A stretch of DNA of 64,000 nt from Paenibacillus solanacearum (GCF_910593845.1 NZ_CAJVAS010000027.1:23013-87012), one strand, 5' to 3'. Shown: positions 17,004 through 26,193, numbered from the stretch's first letter. Notes: generated by a model not told the origin, from the sequence alone. A program made the numbers and translations.

Positions 17004-17663
17004 ATGAAACGTAAAATCATTTTGTACGTGATCTTGGCGGTACTCGTGGTCGCCGGCGTAGGGGGCGGAGGCATGTTCTGGTATCAGAGCCAGCATTACT
17101 TGTCTTCGGAGGACGCCAGGCTGGCCGGGGATATTTACCGCGTCATGCCGCGTGTGACCGGCAAAGTCGTTTCCCTGCAGGTCAACGAAGGCGAGCATGT
17201 GATGGCCGATCAAATTATCGGGCAGCAGGACAGCAGCAACTTGTCGACCAGCATGCTGGACCAGGCGGCGCTTCGTTCGCCGATCGAGGGCACCGTCATC
17301 AAGACGATGGTTCGCACCGGGGAAGTCGCTTCGCCCGGACAGACGGTCGCGATGGTCGTCGATAAGAAGAAGCTGTATGTGTCGGCCAATATTGAAGAAA
17401 CGGAAATGCACCGCATCCAGCTCGGGCAAAAGGTAGACATCAAGATCGATACGTACGCCGGCGCGACGCTGACGGGGACGATTTCCGAAATCAGCAAAGC
17501 GACGGCTTCAACCTTCTCGCTGCTGCCCGCGACCAATACAAGCGGCAACTTCACGAAAGTGACGCAGCGTATTCCGATCAAGATCGCCATTGACGATCAT
17601 CAAGGTTTGGATCTGTCTCCTGGCATGAGCACGGTCATCAAAATTCATTTGAAAGGCAATTGA
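17004..17663 (+). CDS. HlyD/EmrA-type membrane fusion protein, short form
   Basis: 219 residues. One N-terminal membrane helix (about 5-27) anchors a biotinyl-lipoyl domain (VMPRVTGKVVSLQVNEGEHVMADQ ... LRSPIEGTVIKTMVRTGEVASPGQ) and a beta-barrel (LYVSANIEETEMHRIQLGQKVDIKID). The coiled-coil hairpin normally inserted in the lipoyl domain is replaced by a short segment (SSNLSTSMLDQAA), so it is a hairpin-less adaptor, as expected in a monoderm cell without outer-membrane channel. It is 17 bp upstream of a second, longer adaptor. Confidence 0.88.
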   Translation: MKRKIILYVILAVLVVAGVGGGGMFWYQSQHYLSSEDARLAGDIYRVMPRVTGKVVSLQVNEGEHVMADQIIGQQDSSNLSTSMLDQAALRSPIEGTVIKTMVRTGEVASPGQTVAMVVDKKKLYVSANIEETEMHRIQLGQKVDIKIDTYAGATLTGTISEISKATASTFSLLPATNTSGNFTKVTQRIPIKIAIDDHQGLDLSPGMSTVIKIHLKGN

Positions 17664-17680
17664 CAAAGGTGGAGTAATCG

Positions 17681-19000
17681 ATGAAAACAACAAACAAACA
17701 TATATGGATTCCCGCGTTGCTCTCCCTTTCCGTCATTGGAGTGCTTCCGGGATGCGGCGCGCCGGCGGCCGGAGCTGTGAACGGCTCCGAAGTGCCTGTG
17801 CAGCTGATCAAACTGGGTCAACTATCCGACTCCGGCATGAGCGGTAAAATCATCCCCGACCAGGACATCAAGGTCGTATCCAAGGTGTCGGGCAAGGTCG
17901 CTGCCGTCAGTGTCGAGGAAGGGGCTAAGGTGAAGAAGGGCGACGTCCTGATTCAGCTGGAAACCGACGATTTGTCGAAGCAGGCGCAGCAAGCCGAATC
18001 GGCGCTTACCGCGGCGCAAGCGAGGCTCGCCGATACCCGCGCCGGCGCAAGAACGCAGGAGATTGACGCGCTGAACAGCGCGCTCATGCAGGCGCAAGCG
18101 GCCGCGCAGACGGCGGGCGCCGCGCTGCAGCAAGCGGAAGCCGGCTTCAAGTTGGCGACGGATTCGTATAACAAGCTGCGCAACCAGTACGATAGCAGCT
18201 CTTCCATCACCAGAGAAGATATGGATAAAGGCACCTTCGAGTTTGAAAAAGCGAAAGCGGCGTATGAGCAGGCGCAAGCCGGACAGAAGTCCGCGGAAGC
18301 TGCCGTGCAAGCCGCCCGTGCCAAGCTGGATCTGACCAAGGCCGGGCCGACGCAGAACACGCTCAAGGCGCTGGAAGCGGAAGTCAACCGCTTGACGTCC
18401 GTCCTGGATTTGGCCAATACGACGGTCGCCAACGCGACGATCACTTCCCCGATTGACGGCACCGTCGTCAAACGGATGGTATCCGTCGGCGAAATGGCGC
18501 AGGCGGGTGCGCAGATCGTCTCGATCGTCAACATGGATCAGGTGCAGGTGGAGCTGAGCGTGGCTGACAGCCAGATCGGCAAGCTGCAGAGCGGCGCCGA
18601 CGTTGAAGTGAAGGTGCCGAACGTGCCGGACAAGACGTTCAAGGGCAAGATTACGTTCGTGAGCCCGGTATCGAACGCCAACAGCACGACGTTCCCTGTC
18701 AAAGTGACCGTCGATAACAAAGACGGCGTGCTCTTCGCCGGGATGGTCGCCGAAGTGCGCATGGCCGGTACGGCGAATGCGAAGCTGGAGCTTCCGAAGT
18801 CGGCGATGATCAAGAAGGACGATAAGACCTACGTCGTGAAGGCGGAAAATCAGACGGCGCATTTGGTCGAAGTGAAGACCGAAGAAAAAAATCAGGATTG
18901 GGTGTACGTTCTGCCGAACAAAGAGCTGCAGGCCAGCCAGCAGGTCGTTGTGAATCCGAACGCCAACATCGCCGAAGGCACGAAGCTGAAAGCAGAGTAG
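17681..19000 (+). CDS. Lipoprotein membrane fusion protein (HlyD/RND-adaptor-like)
   Basis: 439 residues with a lipoprotein signal (LPGC, Cys about 25). The order is barrel-sandwich first half (KVSGKVAAVSVEEGAKVKKGD), a long alpha-helical hairpin of about 160 residues rich in Ala and Gln (about 95-240), second lipoyl half (ITSPIDGTVVKRMVSVGEMA), beta-barrel and membrane-proximal domain. It thus has the full hairpin that the preceding adaptor lacks. It is co-transcribed with the DHA2 pump 10 bp downstream. Why one pump has two different adaptors is unclear; they could form a mixed assembly. Confidence 0.88.
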   Translation: MKTTNKHIWIPALLSLSVIGVLPGCGAPAAGAVNGSEVPVQLIKLGQLSDSGMSGKIIPDQDIKVVSKVSGKVAAVSVEEGAKVKKGDVLIQLETDDLSKQAQQAESALTAAQARLADTRAGARTQEIDALNSALMQAQAAAQTAGAALQQAEAGFKLATDSYNKLRNQYDSSSSITREDMDKGTFEFEKAKAAYEQAQAGQKSAEAAVQAARAKLDLTKAGPTQNTLKALEAEVNRLTSVLDLANTTVANATITSPIDGTVVKRMVSVGEMAQAGAQIVSIVNMDQVQVELSVADSQIGKLQSGADVEVKVPNVPDKTFKGKITFVSPVSNANSTTFPVKVTVDNKDGVLFAGMVAEVRMAGTANAKLELPKSAMIKKDDKTYVVKAENQTAHLVEVKTEEKNQDWVYVLPNKELQASQQVVVNPNANIAEGTKLKAE

Positions 19001-19010
19001 GAGGCGCGAT

Positions 19011-20669
19011 ATGACCGATTCAACTACGGGTACGTCACCTGATGGTCAATCCGCGAAAAATAGCAGCGGCGGCATGTGGCTTGGGCTGATCGCCATCGTT
19101 TTGGGCACGTTCGTATCGGTGCTCAACAGCAGCTTGATGAGCGTCGCCCTGCCGAAGCTGACTGCCGTCTTCGGCTCGGATACGCAGACGATGCAGTGGA
19201 TGCTGACAGGCTACATGCTCGCATCCGCAATGGTCATTCCGATGACCGGTTATCTCGGGTTACGTTTCGGCAACAAAACCGTATTCGTTTATTCGGTAGC
19301 CGGCTTTACGATTGGCTCTGTGCTATGCGCCCTTGCCTGGAGCGACACATCGGTTATTTTCTTCCGAATTGTTCAAGGGTTTGCCGGCGGATTTATTATG
19401 CCGGTCGGCATGTCCATCATCTATACGTCTTTTCCGCGAGAGAAAGTATCGACCGCGATCGGCCTGTGGGGGATTGCCGCGATGGTGGCCCCCGCGCTCG
19501 GCCCGACGGCAGGCGGATATTTGATCCAATATTACAGCTGGCGGTGGCTGTTTCTGATTAACATCCCGATCGGGATCTTCGCCGTCATCTTGGGGAATTT
19601 GCTGCTCAAAAATTCGCAGACGAAAAAGGGCGTCAAATTCGATTTTCCCGGCGCTGTGCTATCGATGATTTTTTTCGGCAGCATTCTGCTTGCTTTAAGT
19701 AAAGGCCAGTCGGAAGGCTGGACCTCGATGTTTATTCTCAGCTTGTTTTTCGTCGCTTTATTCAGCCTTTTACTGCTGCTGTGGGTAGAGCTGGGCACTG
19801 AAACGCCTGTACTGGACGTGCGTCTGTTCGCCATTCCGCAGTTTACGATCAGCACGATAGCGTCATGTCTGGTCATGATGGGGATGATGGGAGGCTCCTT
19901 CCTCGCTCCGCTCTATTTGCAGAACATCCAGGGATTGAATGCGATGCAGGCGGGCCTCGTCATGATGCCGCAGGCGATTGTCATGGCGCTGATGATGCCG
20001 CTGAGCGGCAAGCTGAACGATAAGTACGGCATCATCCCGATCGGACTCGTCGGCTTGACGATTCTGGGCGTGACGACGCTCAAGCTGCATCTGCTCGCGG
20101 CGGATACGCCGAATCACTGGCTGATCTGGATTATGAGCATCCGCTCCATCGGCATCGGTCTTTGTATGATGCCAATGACGTCGGCTGGGATGAGCGCGGT
20201 GGCGCCGCATCAGATCGGCAACGCGTCGCCGCTCGGGAACGTCTCCCGTCAAGTTGCCGGCTCGATGTCGATTGCGATCTTCACAGCGCTGATGAGCAGC
20301 CGGCAGCTGGTTCACGCTCAGCATATCAACGAAAGCGTGACGGTCGATTCGCTGGCGGCCAGCAATGCGATCTCGGCGATCTCCGGCTACGTCTACCAGT
20401 CGGCAGTCGATATGTCGACCGCGACAGGGGCGGCTACTTCGGTCATCGCCGGGATGATTCAGAAGGAGGCGCTGGTCCGGGCCATCGCCGATACGTTTTA
20501 CATTTCCGCGATCCCTGCGTTTCTTTGTTTGCCGTTCGTCTTTTTCATGAGCAAGAGGAAAGCCGCGACTCCGGTGAAACCGCAAGCCGGCACGGGCGAC
20601 AAGGCGGCTGCTCCGGCAGGACCGGCCGCAGTGAGCGCGCAAGAGACGCCGGCAACGGTAAAAGCGTAA
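19011..20669 (+). CDS. DHA2 family MFS drug efflux pump (EmrB/QacA type)
   Basis: 552 residues, 14 predicted membrane helices. Typical DHA2 motifs are seen: LGTFVSVLNSSLMSVALPKL (motif D1), MLTGYMLASAMVIPMTGYLGLRFGNK (motif A) and GIAAMVAPALGPTAGGYLIQYYSWRWLFLINIPIG (motif C). The protein exports drugs or toxic compounds by proton antiport. The C-terminal 35 residues are a soluble Ala/Pro-rich tail. Strong GGAGG site before ATG 19011. Last gene of the MarR-adaptor-adaptor-pump operon. Confidence 0.92.
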   Translation: MTDSTTGTSPDGQSAKNSSGGMWLGLIAIVLGTFVSVLNSSLMSVALPKLTAVFGSDTQTMQWMLTGYMLASAMVIPMTGYLGLRFGNKTVFVYSVAGFTIGSVLCALAWSDTSVIFFRIVQGFAGGFIMPVGMSIIYTSFPREKVSTAIGLWGIAAMVAPALGPTAGGYLIQYYSWRWLFLINIPIGIFAVILGNLLLKNSQTKKGVKFDFPGAVLSMIFFGSILLALSKGQSEGWTSMFILSLFFVALFSLLLLLWVELGTETPVLDVRLFAIPQFTISTIASCLVMMGMMGGSFLAPLYLQNIQGLNAMQAGLVMMPQAIVMALMMPLSGKLNDKYGIIPIGLVGLTILGVTTLKLHLLAADTPNHWLIWIMSIRSIGIGLCMMPMTSAGMSAVAPHQIGNASPLGNVSRQVAGSMSIAIFTALMSSRQLVHAQHINESVTVDSLAASNAISAISGYVYQSAVDMSTATGAATSVIAGMIQKEALVRAIADTFYISAIPAFLCLPFVFFMSKRKAATPVKPQAGTGDKAAAPAGPAAVSAQETPATVKA

Positions 20670-20694
20670 AATTGCACGAAATCATGTGCAATTT
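20669..20694 (+). terminator. Hairpin at the end of the efflux operon
   Basis: Perfect 9-bp stem AAATTGCAC / GTGCAATTT immediately after the pump stop codon. The T-tract is only the end of the stem, so it is a weak terminator or possibly an operator. Confidence 0.5.
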
Positions 20695-20707
20695 CGCGCC
20701 AAGGTAG

Positions 20708-20737
20708 TTGTTGTAACGTTTACCCGTATGGTATAGT
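20708..20737 (+). promoter_or_regulatory. Probable promoter of the second MarR gene
   Basis: TTGTTG (20708-20713), 18-bp spacer, TATAGT (20732-20737); TTGTAA at 20711 with a 15-bp spacer is the alternative -35. Confidence 0.45.
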
Positions 20738-20791
20738 TTTAGCAGCGAGTGCATATTTCGACAAATACCATAATAAGGGGGGCTGGCATCT

Positions 20792-21247
20792 GTGAGCGTG
20801 GATCAACCTTCAGAGATCAGTAAGGTCATTCGCAAGCTTAGTCGATTGTATCGAACGTCCGCAATCAAGTTTTTGAAAGACCTGGACCTGACCAAGCCTC
20901 AGCTTATGGCGATTTTCGAAATATACAACGAGCCGAAGACGATCGGACAGCTCAGCGAAGCGCTTCTGCTGTCTTACAGTACCGTATCGGGCATCGTAGA
21001 CCGGCTGGAACGCGACGGCTTCGTCGAGCGGATCCGAGATCAGGCCGACAGGCGGATGATATGGATCCGGAAGACGGAGAAGGTCGGCCAGTTTAAGAGC
21101 TTGATCGACTCGTACACGGACGATTACTACGGCAAAATCTTGAAGGATTTGTCCCCGGAGCAGATCGGATCGATCATCCAGGCGCTGAACCTGCTGTCGG
21201 AGCAGTTCGAGAAGCACGTGAATGATCCGGAATCGCTGTGCGATTAA
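20792..21247 (+). CDS. MarR family transcriptional regulator
   Basis: 151 residues from GTG 20792 behind GGGGGG. Winged helix: LTKPQLMAIFEIYNEPKTIGQLSEALLLSYSTVSGIVDRLERDGFVERIRDQADRRMIWIRKT. Monocistronic with its own promoter and terminator; lies between the efflux operon and an SDR gene. No operator or target is evident, though the upstream efflux operon or the SDR are reasonable candidates. Confidence 0.88.
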   Translation: MSVDQPSEISKVIRKLSRLYRTSAIKFLKDLDLTKPQLMAIFEIYNEPKTIGQLSEALLLSYSTVSGIVDRLERDGFVERIRDQADRRMIWIRKTEKVGQFKSLIDSYTDDYYGKILKDLSPEQIGSIIQALNLLSEQFEKHVNDPESLCD

Positions 21248-21281
21248 ACGGCTCGAGCCGTACTCATAGCATTGCATAAGG

Positions 21282-21320
21282 AAGACGCCCGTATGAACTG
21301 CGGAGCGTCTTTTTTTTTTT
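21282..21320 (+). terminator. Intrinsic terminator
   Basis: AAGACGC (21282-21288) pairs with GCGTCTT (21305-21311), extended by a CCG/CGG pair across a bulge, followed by a run of ten or more T. Confidence 0.88.
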
Positions 21321-21414
21321 GTTATCCGCGGCCGACTTGCCGAATCCAGGTCAACGGTTGTCATAGATTCGGGGTATACTGTTCCTGTCGTAAGGAAGAG
21401 AGGAGTCGATCTAT

Positions 21415-22317
21415 ATGGAACCAGGGAAACCGTTGGAAGGGAAAGTCGCCGTCGTGGCGGGGGCGACCCGCGGCGCCGGAAGGGGAATTGCCGAGATGCT
21501 CGGACGCGCGGGCGCGACCGTCTACGTCACCGGGCGCAGCGTCCGGGGCGCGCTGTCGGGCATGGGGCGGCCCGAGACGATTGAAGAGACCGCAGAGCGA
21601 GTCGACCGTCAGGGGGGACGGGGCATTGCCATGCGAGTCGACCATACGGTCGAAGCTGAAGTGAAGCGGCTGTTTGACACGATCAAGCAGGAACAGGAGG
21701 GTCAGTTGGATATCCTCGTCAACGATGTTTGGGGCGGCGATCCACTGACCGAATGGGGGGCCAAATTTTGGCGTCATGATCTGCACAACGGCCTCCTGAT
21801 GCAGCAGCGGGCCGTCCATTCCCACATGATCACCAGCTATTACGGTGCTCCTCTCATGGCAGCGCGACGATCGGGACTGATCGTTGAAATTACGGACGGC
21901 GCCGGCTATGGCTACCGCGGCAATCTGTACTACAGCTTGGCCAAAATATCGGCGATCCATCTCGCCGAAGCGATGGCTGCCGACTTGAGCGAAGACGGCG
22001 TGACGGCAGTTGCGGTTACACCCGGCTTTCTGCGTTCCGAAGCAATGCTTGACCATTTCGGCGTGACGGAATCGAACTGGCAGGAAGCGGGCAAGACCGA
22101 CCCGCACTTTCTCCAATCGGAAACGCCATATTTTATCGGTCAGGCGATCGCCTCGCTCGCCGCTGACCCGAACTATTCCTTGAAGTCGGGGAAGCGGCTG
22201 ACGAGCTGGGACTTATCCGACGAATACGGCTTCGCAGATATCGACGGCAGGAAGCCGCATTGGGGCCGTTATGCCGGCGAGCAAGGATTGTATGGTGAAG
22301 GAGACGACATCATATAG
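21415..22317 (+). CDS. SDR family oxidoreductase
   Basis: 300 residues with a classical short-chain dehydrogenase fold: cofactor loop AGATRGAGRGIAEML (NADPH-type), VTGRSVR after beta-2, and catalytic YxxxK as YYSLAK. The usual NNAG motif after beta-4 is NDVWGG. About 60 residues are inserted or appended (NDVWGGDPLTEWGAKFW, and a C-terminal tail HWGRYAGEQGLYGEG), a form seen in DHRS1-like SDRs. Substrate unknown. ATG 21415 follows AGAGGAG. Confidence 0.88.
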   Translation: MEPGKPLEGKVAVVAGATRGAGRGIAEMLGRAGATVYVTGRSVRGALSGMGRPETIEETAERVDRQGGRGIAMRVDHTVEAEVKRLFDTIKQEQEGQLDILVNDVWGGDPLTEWGAKFWRHDLHNGLLMQQRAVHSHMITSYYGAPLMAARRSGLIVEITDGAGYGYRGNLYYSLAKISAIHLAEAMAADLSEDGVTAVAVTPGFLRSEAMLDHFGVTESNWQEAGKTDPHFLQSETPYFIGQAIASLAADPNYSLKSGKRLTSWDLSDEYGFADIDGRKPHWGRYAGEQGLYGEGDDII

Positions 22318-22467
22318 GCAGGGCGCGGCGGCTCTTCATGTGGGGTTCGACCGACCGCTGTACAGCGTCGAAATGAGCTCTTGGAGCGGCACAAGGTAAC
22401 GAGGCGGCGGCCCACAAGCCGGATGGGCCGTGTGAAGTAAGGGGACCCAGCCTAGGGGAGAAGTCAA

Positions 22468-22518
22468 GGTACCCCTACGCTAAACACCTTTTTTCTAAGT
22501 GTCCAGAGTAGGGGTACC
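22468..22518. repeat. Long inverted repeat in an otherwise empty interval
   Basis: GGTACCCCTAC (22468-22478) and GTAGGGGTACC (22508-22518) are perfect 11-bp arms around a 29-nt loop that contains T6 and an inner ACAC/GTGT pair. The 249-bp stretch between SDR and DUF2935 holds no gene. It could be a bidirectional terminator between convergent genes or a remnant element. Confidence 0.55.
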
Positions 22519-22566
22519 CGTTTATATATTAATAGTCGCCTCATCCTCTTTTCGAGGGGAAGGCAT

Positions 22567-23382
22567 TTAATGCCACGCATTTTGATTTGCCGCTGTTTTC
22601 CCCGTTAAGCAGTTTTCAAACATATCGATAATAGCTAGGAATCGCTCTGCTTCTCGATAAACGTGGTCAGCTAATAGAGGGTGGATGATGCTCTTAACAC
22701 GGCAAGCTTCAATAAGATCCCGGGCCGTCTTTTTAAAATCACGGAGACTGGCTACAGAAACACGGTTCTGGTCTAAAAATTGACTTAATAAGGGCTGCGT
22801 TTGCGACTGGGGACGCATGGAGCTTAAGTCTTGAGCTTGCCAAAGCAGCTGATCGAAATCATGGCTAAATTCCCGCGCTTGGTCGACTAATTTTCGCTCA
22901 GATGGATCAAGCAAATGGCCGATGAATTTGGCATGATCAGCCATGATTTTCAAGAAGAAGACGTTCTCGTCAATGATCGCATCGGCCAATGGCTCCAGCT
23001 GCCCGTTATTAAGCTCTGAAAGACGGTTTCGGAAATAGTTCGCTTCTCTGCTGACGTGGTCGACCAGCAGTGGAAAATTGTTAGCCCCGGGAAGTTTACA
23101 CGTTAGAATCAAACCAAGTACTGTTCGCTTGAAGACCCAAATATGTGATGCCGCTTGATGCACCTCTACATTGAATGCCCTGATTTGCTCGGGAGCGGTT
23201 GCCGCTGAAAAGGCATGCGATTTCGCTTCAATTTGCTCAAAAAGCGAGTAAAATCCGTTGGCTTCCTGAATTAACTGTGTGTCTTCACTTCTAAATCCTA
23301 GCCTCAAAAAAAGGGAATGCTCTTTCATAATCCTCGACCAGAAACGAATTTCATCAAGTGAACGCGCTACAAAAGCATTCAA
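22567..23382 (-). CDS. DUF2935 family protein
   Basis: 271 residues from TTG 23382, placed 7 nt after GGGGGG; a start at 23397 would lie on the ribosome binding site itself. It is all-helical with two similar halves (SLDEIRFWSRIMKEHSLFLRLGF and FWxxxMxEHAxF-like IIDENVFFLKIMADHAKFIGHLL) that supply conserved His and Glu residues of a ferritin-like metal site. DUF2935 is known from Bacillus and Clostridium as a di-metal four-helix protein of unknown role. Transcribed alone. Confidence 0.85.
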   Translation of the reverse strand: MNAFVARSLDEIRFWSRIMKEHSLFLRLGFRSEDTQLIQEANGFYSLFEQIEAKSHAFSAATAPEQIRAFNVEVHQAASHIWVFKRTVLGLILTCKLPGANNFPLLVDHVSREANYFRNRLSELNNGQLEPLADAIIDENVFFLKIMADHAKFIGHLLDPSERKLVDQAREFSHDFDQLLWQAQDLSSMRPQSQTQPLLSQFLDQNRVSVASLRDFKKTARDLIEACRVKSIIHPLLADHVYREAERFLAIIDMFENCLTGKTAANQNAWH

Positions 23383-23628
23383 CGGGTAACCCCCCAAAAG
23401 AAATTAGTATCTTTAAATGGTTATGTTTAGTTCAAGCTGTCCAATGCCACAACCCTATTGATAAAGTTGCGATTGTACACGGATGCGATAGCGCAATAAC
23501 GGTGAGGCAGAGGCGAGCGTATCCCAAGGGTAGGGTATAAAACGGTTATCAAAACAGAGCAAGGCTCTTGCACAAATATCGCGCAAAAAAAATCAGTTGA
23601 CAGCAGTTCGGAAATGGTTTACTTTAAT

Positions 23629-23647
23629 ATTGACTGAACAAGTCAAT
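23629..23647. promoter_or_regulatory. Palindromic operator copy 1 (TetR candidate)
   Basis: ATTGACT-GAACA-AGTCAAT is a perfect inverted repeat with 7-bp arms. It lies 207 bp upstream of a nearly identical copy at the FAD monooxygenase promoter. The sequence between 23398 and 23897 otherwise holds no supported gene, only short unconvincing open frames. Confidence 0.6.
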
Positions 23648-23849
23648 CGAATAATGACATTCGGTTCACAGCAGTGCGACAGTCTGGTCAGTCGGGCCCT
23701 AGGGGTAATGATCAGGTGTGACCGCTGCGGCGAAGGGATATTGGCTTGGCGTTCTCGGTTTCTTCGAGGAGCGGGTGCTGAAAACGGCCCATGTCCGATT
23801 GGCGGTAAGATCAATCAGGAAGCTGAAGTATGGAAAAATTTTTTTATAC

Positions 23850-23879
23850 TTGTATTGACTGACTTAATCAATCTATAAT
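23850..23879 (+). promoter_or_regulatory. FAD monooxygenase promoter with operator copy 2
   Basis: TTGTAT (23850-23855), 18-bp spacer, TATAAT (23874-23879). ATTGACTGACTTAATCAAT (23854-23872), a near copy of the palindrome at 23629, fills the spacer, so a bound repressor would exclude RNA polymerase. Confidence 0.7.
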
Positions 23880-23897
23880 TAGACAGGAGCGATTGCA

Positions 23898-25367
23898 ATG
23901 AACAACGCAAGCAGAGAAGGCAAGGCCATTGTTATTGGGGGGAGCATCGCCGGATTGTTGACGGCCCGCGTGCTCTCTGATTATTATGAAGAAGTTCTGA
24001 TCATCGATAAAGACCACTTTCCCGATCGGCCCGCGGACCGGGCGGGTACGCCGCACGGGTTCCATCCCCATCGGTTCACGATGCGCGGCAAGCAAATAAC
24101 GGAGCGGTTGTTTCCGGGCTATGAGAACGACCTGCTCGCGCTTGGAGCCCCGACGTCGCTGAACAAGACGGTCCTGAACCTGAACGCATACGGTAGCTTT
24201 ACCGGGCCGTATCAGCGCAACGATATCAAATTCAGCCGGGCGGCGCTGGAATGGGTGCTGCGTCAGCGGGTGAAGCGGCTGCCCCAAGTTCGGCTTCTTT
24301 CCAATCACGACGTGATTGAGCTCATAACGGACTCGGGCCGTTCGGCGGTTACGGGGGTTCAGGTCCGGGAACGCGGGAAAACGGAGCGGCAGGCAATCGC
24401 AGGGGATATGGTTGTGGATACGAGCGGGCGCCACTCCCGGCTGCCCCAATGGCTGGAGTCGCTCGGCTATGACGTCCCTGATCCGGACTTGCTCAAGGTG
24501 AATCTCGGGTACAGCACCCGCCGCTATAAGGTTCCTTCCGAATTGCGGCATGTGGCGGATACATGGGACGTCATCAATATCGCCGGCCGGCCTGGAAGCG
24601 GAACCTACACGGGCGTCTTTTCGTTCATCGAAAATCATGTCGCTGAGATGTTGCTGTACCGTCCCGGCGGGCATTACCCGCCTACGGATGCGGAAGCGTT
24701 CGAGCAGGCAGTGGCGAGTTTGCCGAACCCAGTCATTACGGACATCCTGCGGCAGCTCGAGCCGCTTGGGCCGCCCCGCGGATTCCGCGTACCGGAGCTG
24801 TACCGGCACCGTTACGAACGGATGCCGCAATGGCCGTCCGGCTTGCTCGTTCTGGGCGATGCGCTGTGCATCTACGATCCGATCTTCGGTCAAGGGATGA
24901 CGGTGGCGGCGATGGAAGCGGAGGTGCTGGAGTCGTGCCTCAGCGAACGGAACCGTGCGTCCACGGACGGTTTCGAACGGCTCGTTTTGCAAAAAATACA
25001 GGAAACGATCGAGCCGGCCTGGTGGTTGAACTGCGCCAACGACCTCCAATGGACCGGCGTACAATATGCGGGCTCCGAGCCGTTAAAGGGTATTACTTTC
25101 GGGCAGCAATATATGGATTTGTATTTGAAGCACGCGACCGTGACCCAGAGCTGGGAGCTGTATGGCCTGTACTGGGCCGTCAACACGCTGTCGGTCTCAC
25201 CGGAAAGAATACTGAATCCGCAGATGGCGTCCACGGTGCTGGGTGCAACGGACGAAGGCAGGGCGCTGCTCGCGGAGCTTACCCGGCAGTACGGCAGCTC
25301 GTGGGAAGACGCTTGGGATCGCATCGTGCCTCAATTCTCCGCGGCAGTGTATGCGTCGGCGCATTGA
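23898..25367 (+). CDS. FAD-dependent monooxygenase
   Basis: 489 residues, PHBH-like flavoprotein monooxygenase fold. N-terminal FAD loop GGSIAGLLTARVLSDYYEEVLIIDKD, and the second FAD motif with GD near 323 (LVLGDALCIYDPIFGQGMT). The GD is followed by DPIFGQGM as in tetracycline- and halogenase-related hydroxylases. Substrate unknown; likely an aromatic or polyketide-like compound. ATG 23898 follows AGGAGCG. A TetR regulator begins 88 bp downstream on the same strand and paired palindromes lie upstream, the usual design for a xenobiotic-inducible oxidase. Confidence 0.85.
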   Translation: MNNASREGKAIVIGGSIAGLLTARVLSDYYEEVLIIDKDHFPDRPADRAGTPHGFHPHRFTMRGKQITERLFPGYENDLLALGAPTSLNKTVLNLNAYGSFTGPYQRNDIKFSRAALEWVLRQRVKRLPQVRLLSNHDVIELITDSGRSAVTGVQVRERGKTERQAIAGDMVVDTSGRHSRLPQWLESLGYDVPDPDLLKVNLGYSTRRYKVPSELRHVADTWDVINIAGRPGSGTYTGVFSFIENHVAEMLLYRPGGHYPPTDAEAFEQAVASLPNPVITDILRQLEPLGPPRGFRVPELYRHRYERMPQWPSGLLVLGDALCIYDPIFGQGMTVAAMEAEVLESCLSERNRASTDGFERLVLQKIQETIEPAWWLNCANDLQWTGVQYAGSEPLKGITFGQQYMDLYLKHATVTQSWELYGLYWAVNTLSVSPERILNPQMASTVLGATDEGRALLAELTRQYGSSWEDAWDRIVPQFSAAVYASAH

Positions 25368-25455
25368 TTGGCGCGTCTCGGCCCGTGCGATAAAATAGAT
25401 CATGATCAACAGGCGGCAAAAGGCCTGAAACATAGGAAAAGGAGATGAACAGTCC

Positions 25456-26052
25456 GTGGCTCCGTTAAATGATGAACAATTGCATCAGATTCGCGATGAA
25501 CGCAGGGAACAAATTATGGGCGCCGCTCTGAACGTATTTGCCCGGCGGGGGATCATCGGGACGAAAATGAGCATGATTGCCGTGGAAGCCGGCATCAGCC
25601 ATGGCTTGCTGTACCATTATTTCAAGTCGAAGGAAGAGCTGTTTACGACGCTGGTGCGGGAGGCGATGATCGCCTCCCAAGAAGGGATGCGGGAGGTGCT
25701 TGATCTGCAGGGCACGCCGATGGACAAAATCAGGGCGCTGACCCATGAAATCCTCGATGAGGGCGGCGCCCCGTATTTCCTGCTCATTCATCAGGCGCGT
25801 ACGTCCGAAGGCATCCCCGACGAAGTCAAGCAGCTGATGAAGCAGTATTCTATGGAGCTGTTCGTTTCCTTGCTGCGTCCGTTGTTTGTCGAGGGGCAGC
25901 AGGCCGGCGACATTGTACAGGGCGATCCGGAGGAGCTGATCTCCTCGTATTTATCGGTGCTGTCCGGGCTGATGGTGCTGAATGCGCAGGGGATCGACGA
26001 CTACCGGATGCCCAGCGTCGATATGGTTCTGCGGCTTGTCGCCGCGCGGTAA
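25456..26052 (+). CDS. TetR/AcrR family transcriptional regulator
   Basis: 198 residues from GTG 25456. DNA-binding domain at about 14-60 (RREQIMGAALNVFARRGIIGTKMSMIAVEAGISHGLLYHYFKSKEELF); helical C-terminal ligand domain. Probably co-transcribed with the FAD monooxygenase and its repressor, using the palindromes at 23629 and 23854. The target assignment is inferred from proximity. Confidence 0.88.
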   Translation: MAPLNDEQLHQIRDERREQIMGAALNVFARRGIIGTKMSMIAVEAGISHGLLYHYFKSKEELFTTLVREAMIASQEGMREVLDLQGTPMDKIRALTHEILDEGGAPYFLLIHQARTSEGIPDEVKQLMKQYSMELFVSLLRPLFVEGQQAGDIVQGDPEELISSYLSVLSGLMVLNAQGIDDYRMPSVDMVLRLVAAR

Positions 26053-26193
26053 GGCGGCAGTCGTTTTCACGCGCAGTGCGGCGGCGGCCAGGCCCGACAG
26101 ACCGACTACCGCGCAGCACCGCAACGCGCGCGCTTGGAATTCGGGCGCATTGGAGAACACGAGCCGCTCACTCCCGGCCTCACGTCAATCGGG

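Noticed and set aside
23597..23878. 93-codon + strand frame ahead of the FAD monooxygenase
   Set aside because: It runs through both operator palindromes and the promoter, and has no RBS or known motif.
23868..25064. 398-codon minus-strand frame
   Set aside because: Antisense to the FAD monooxygenase with clear FAD motifs; no start signal or domain.
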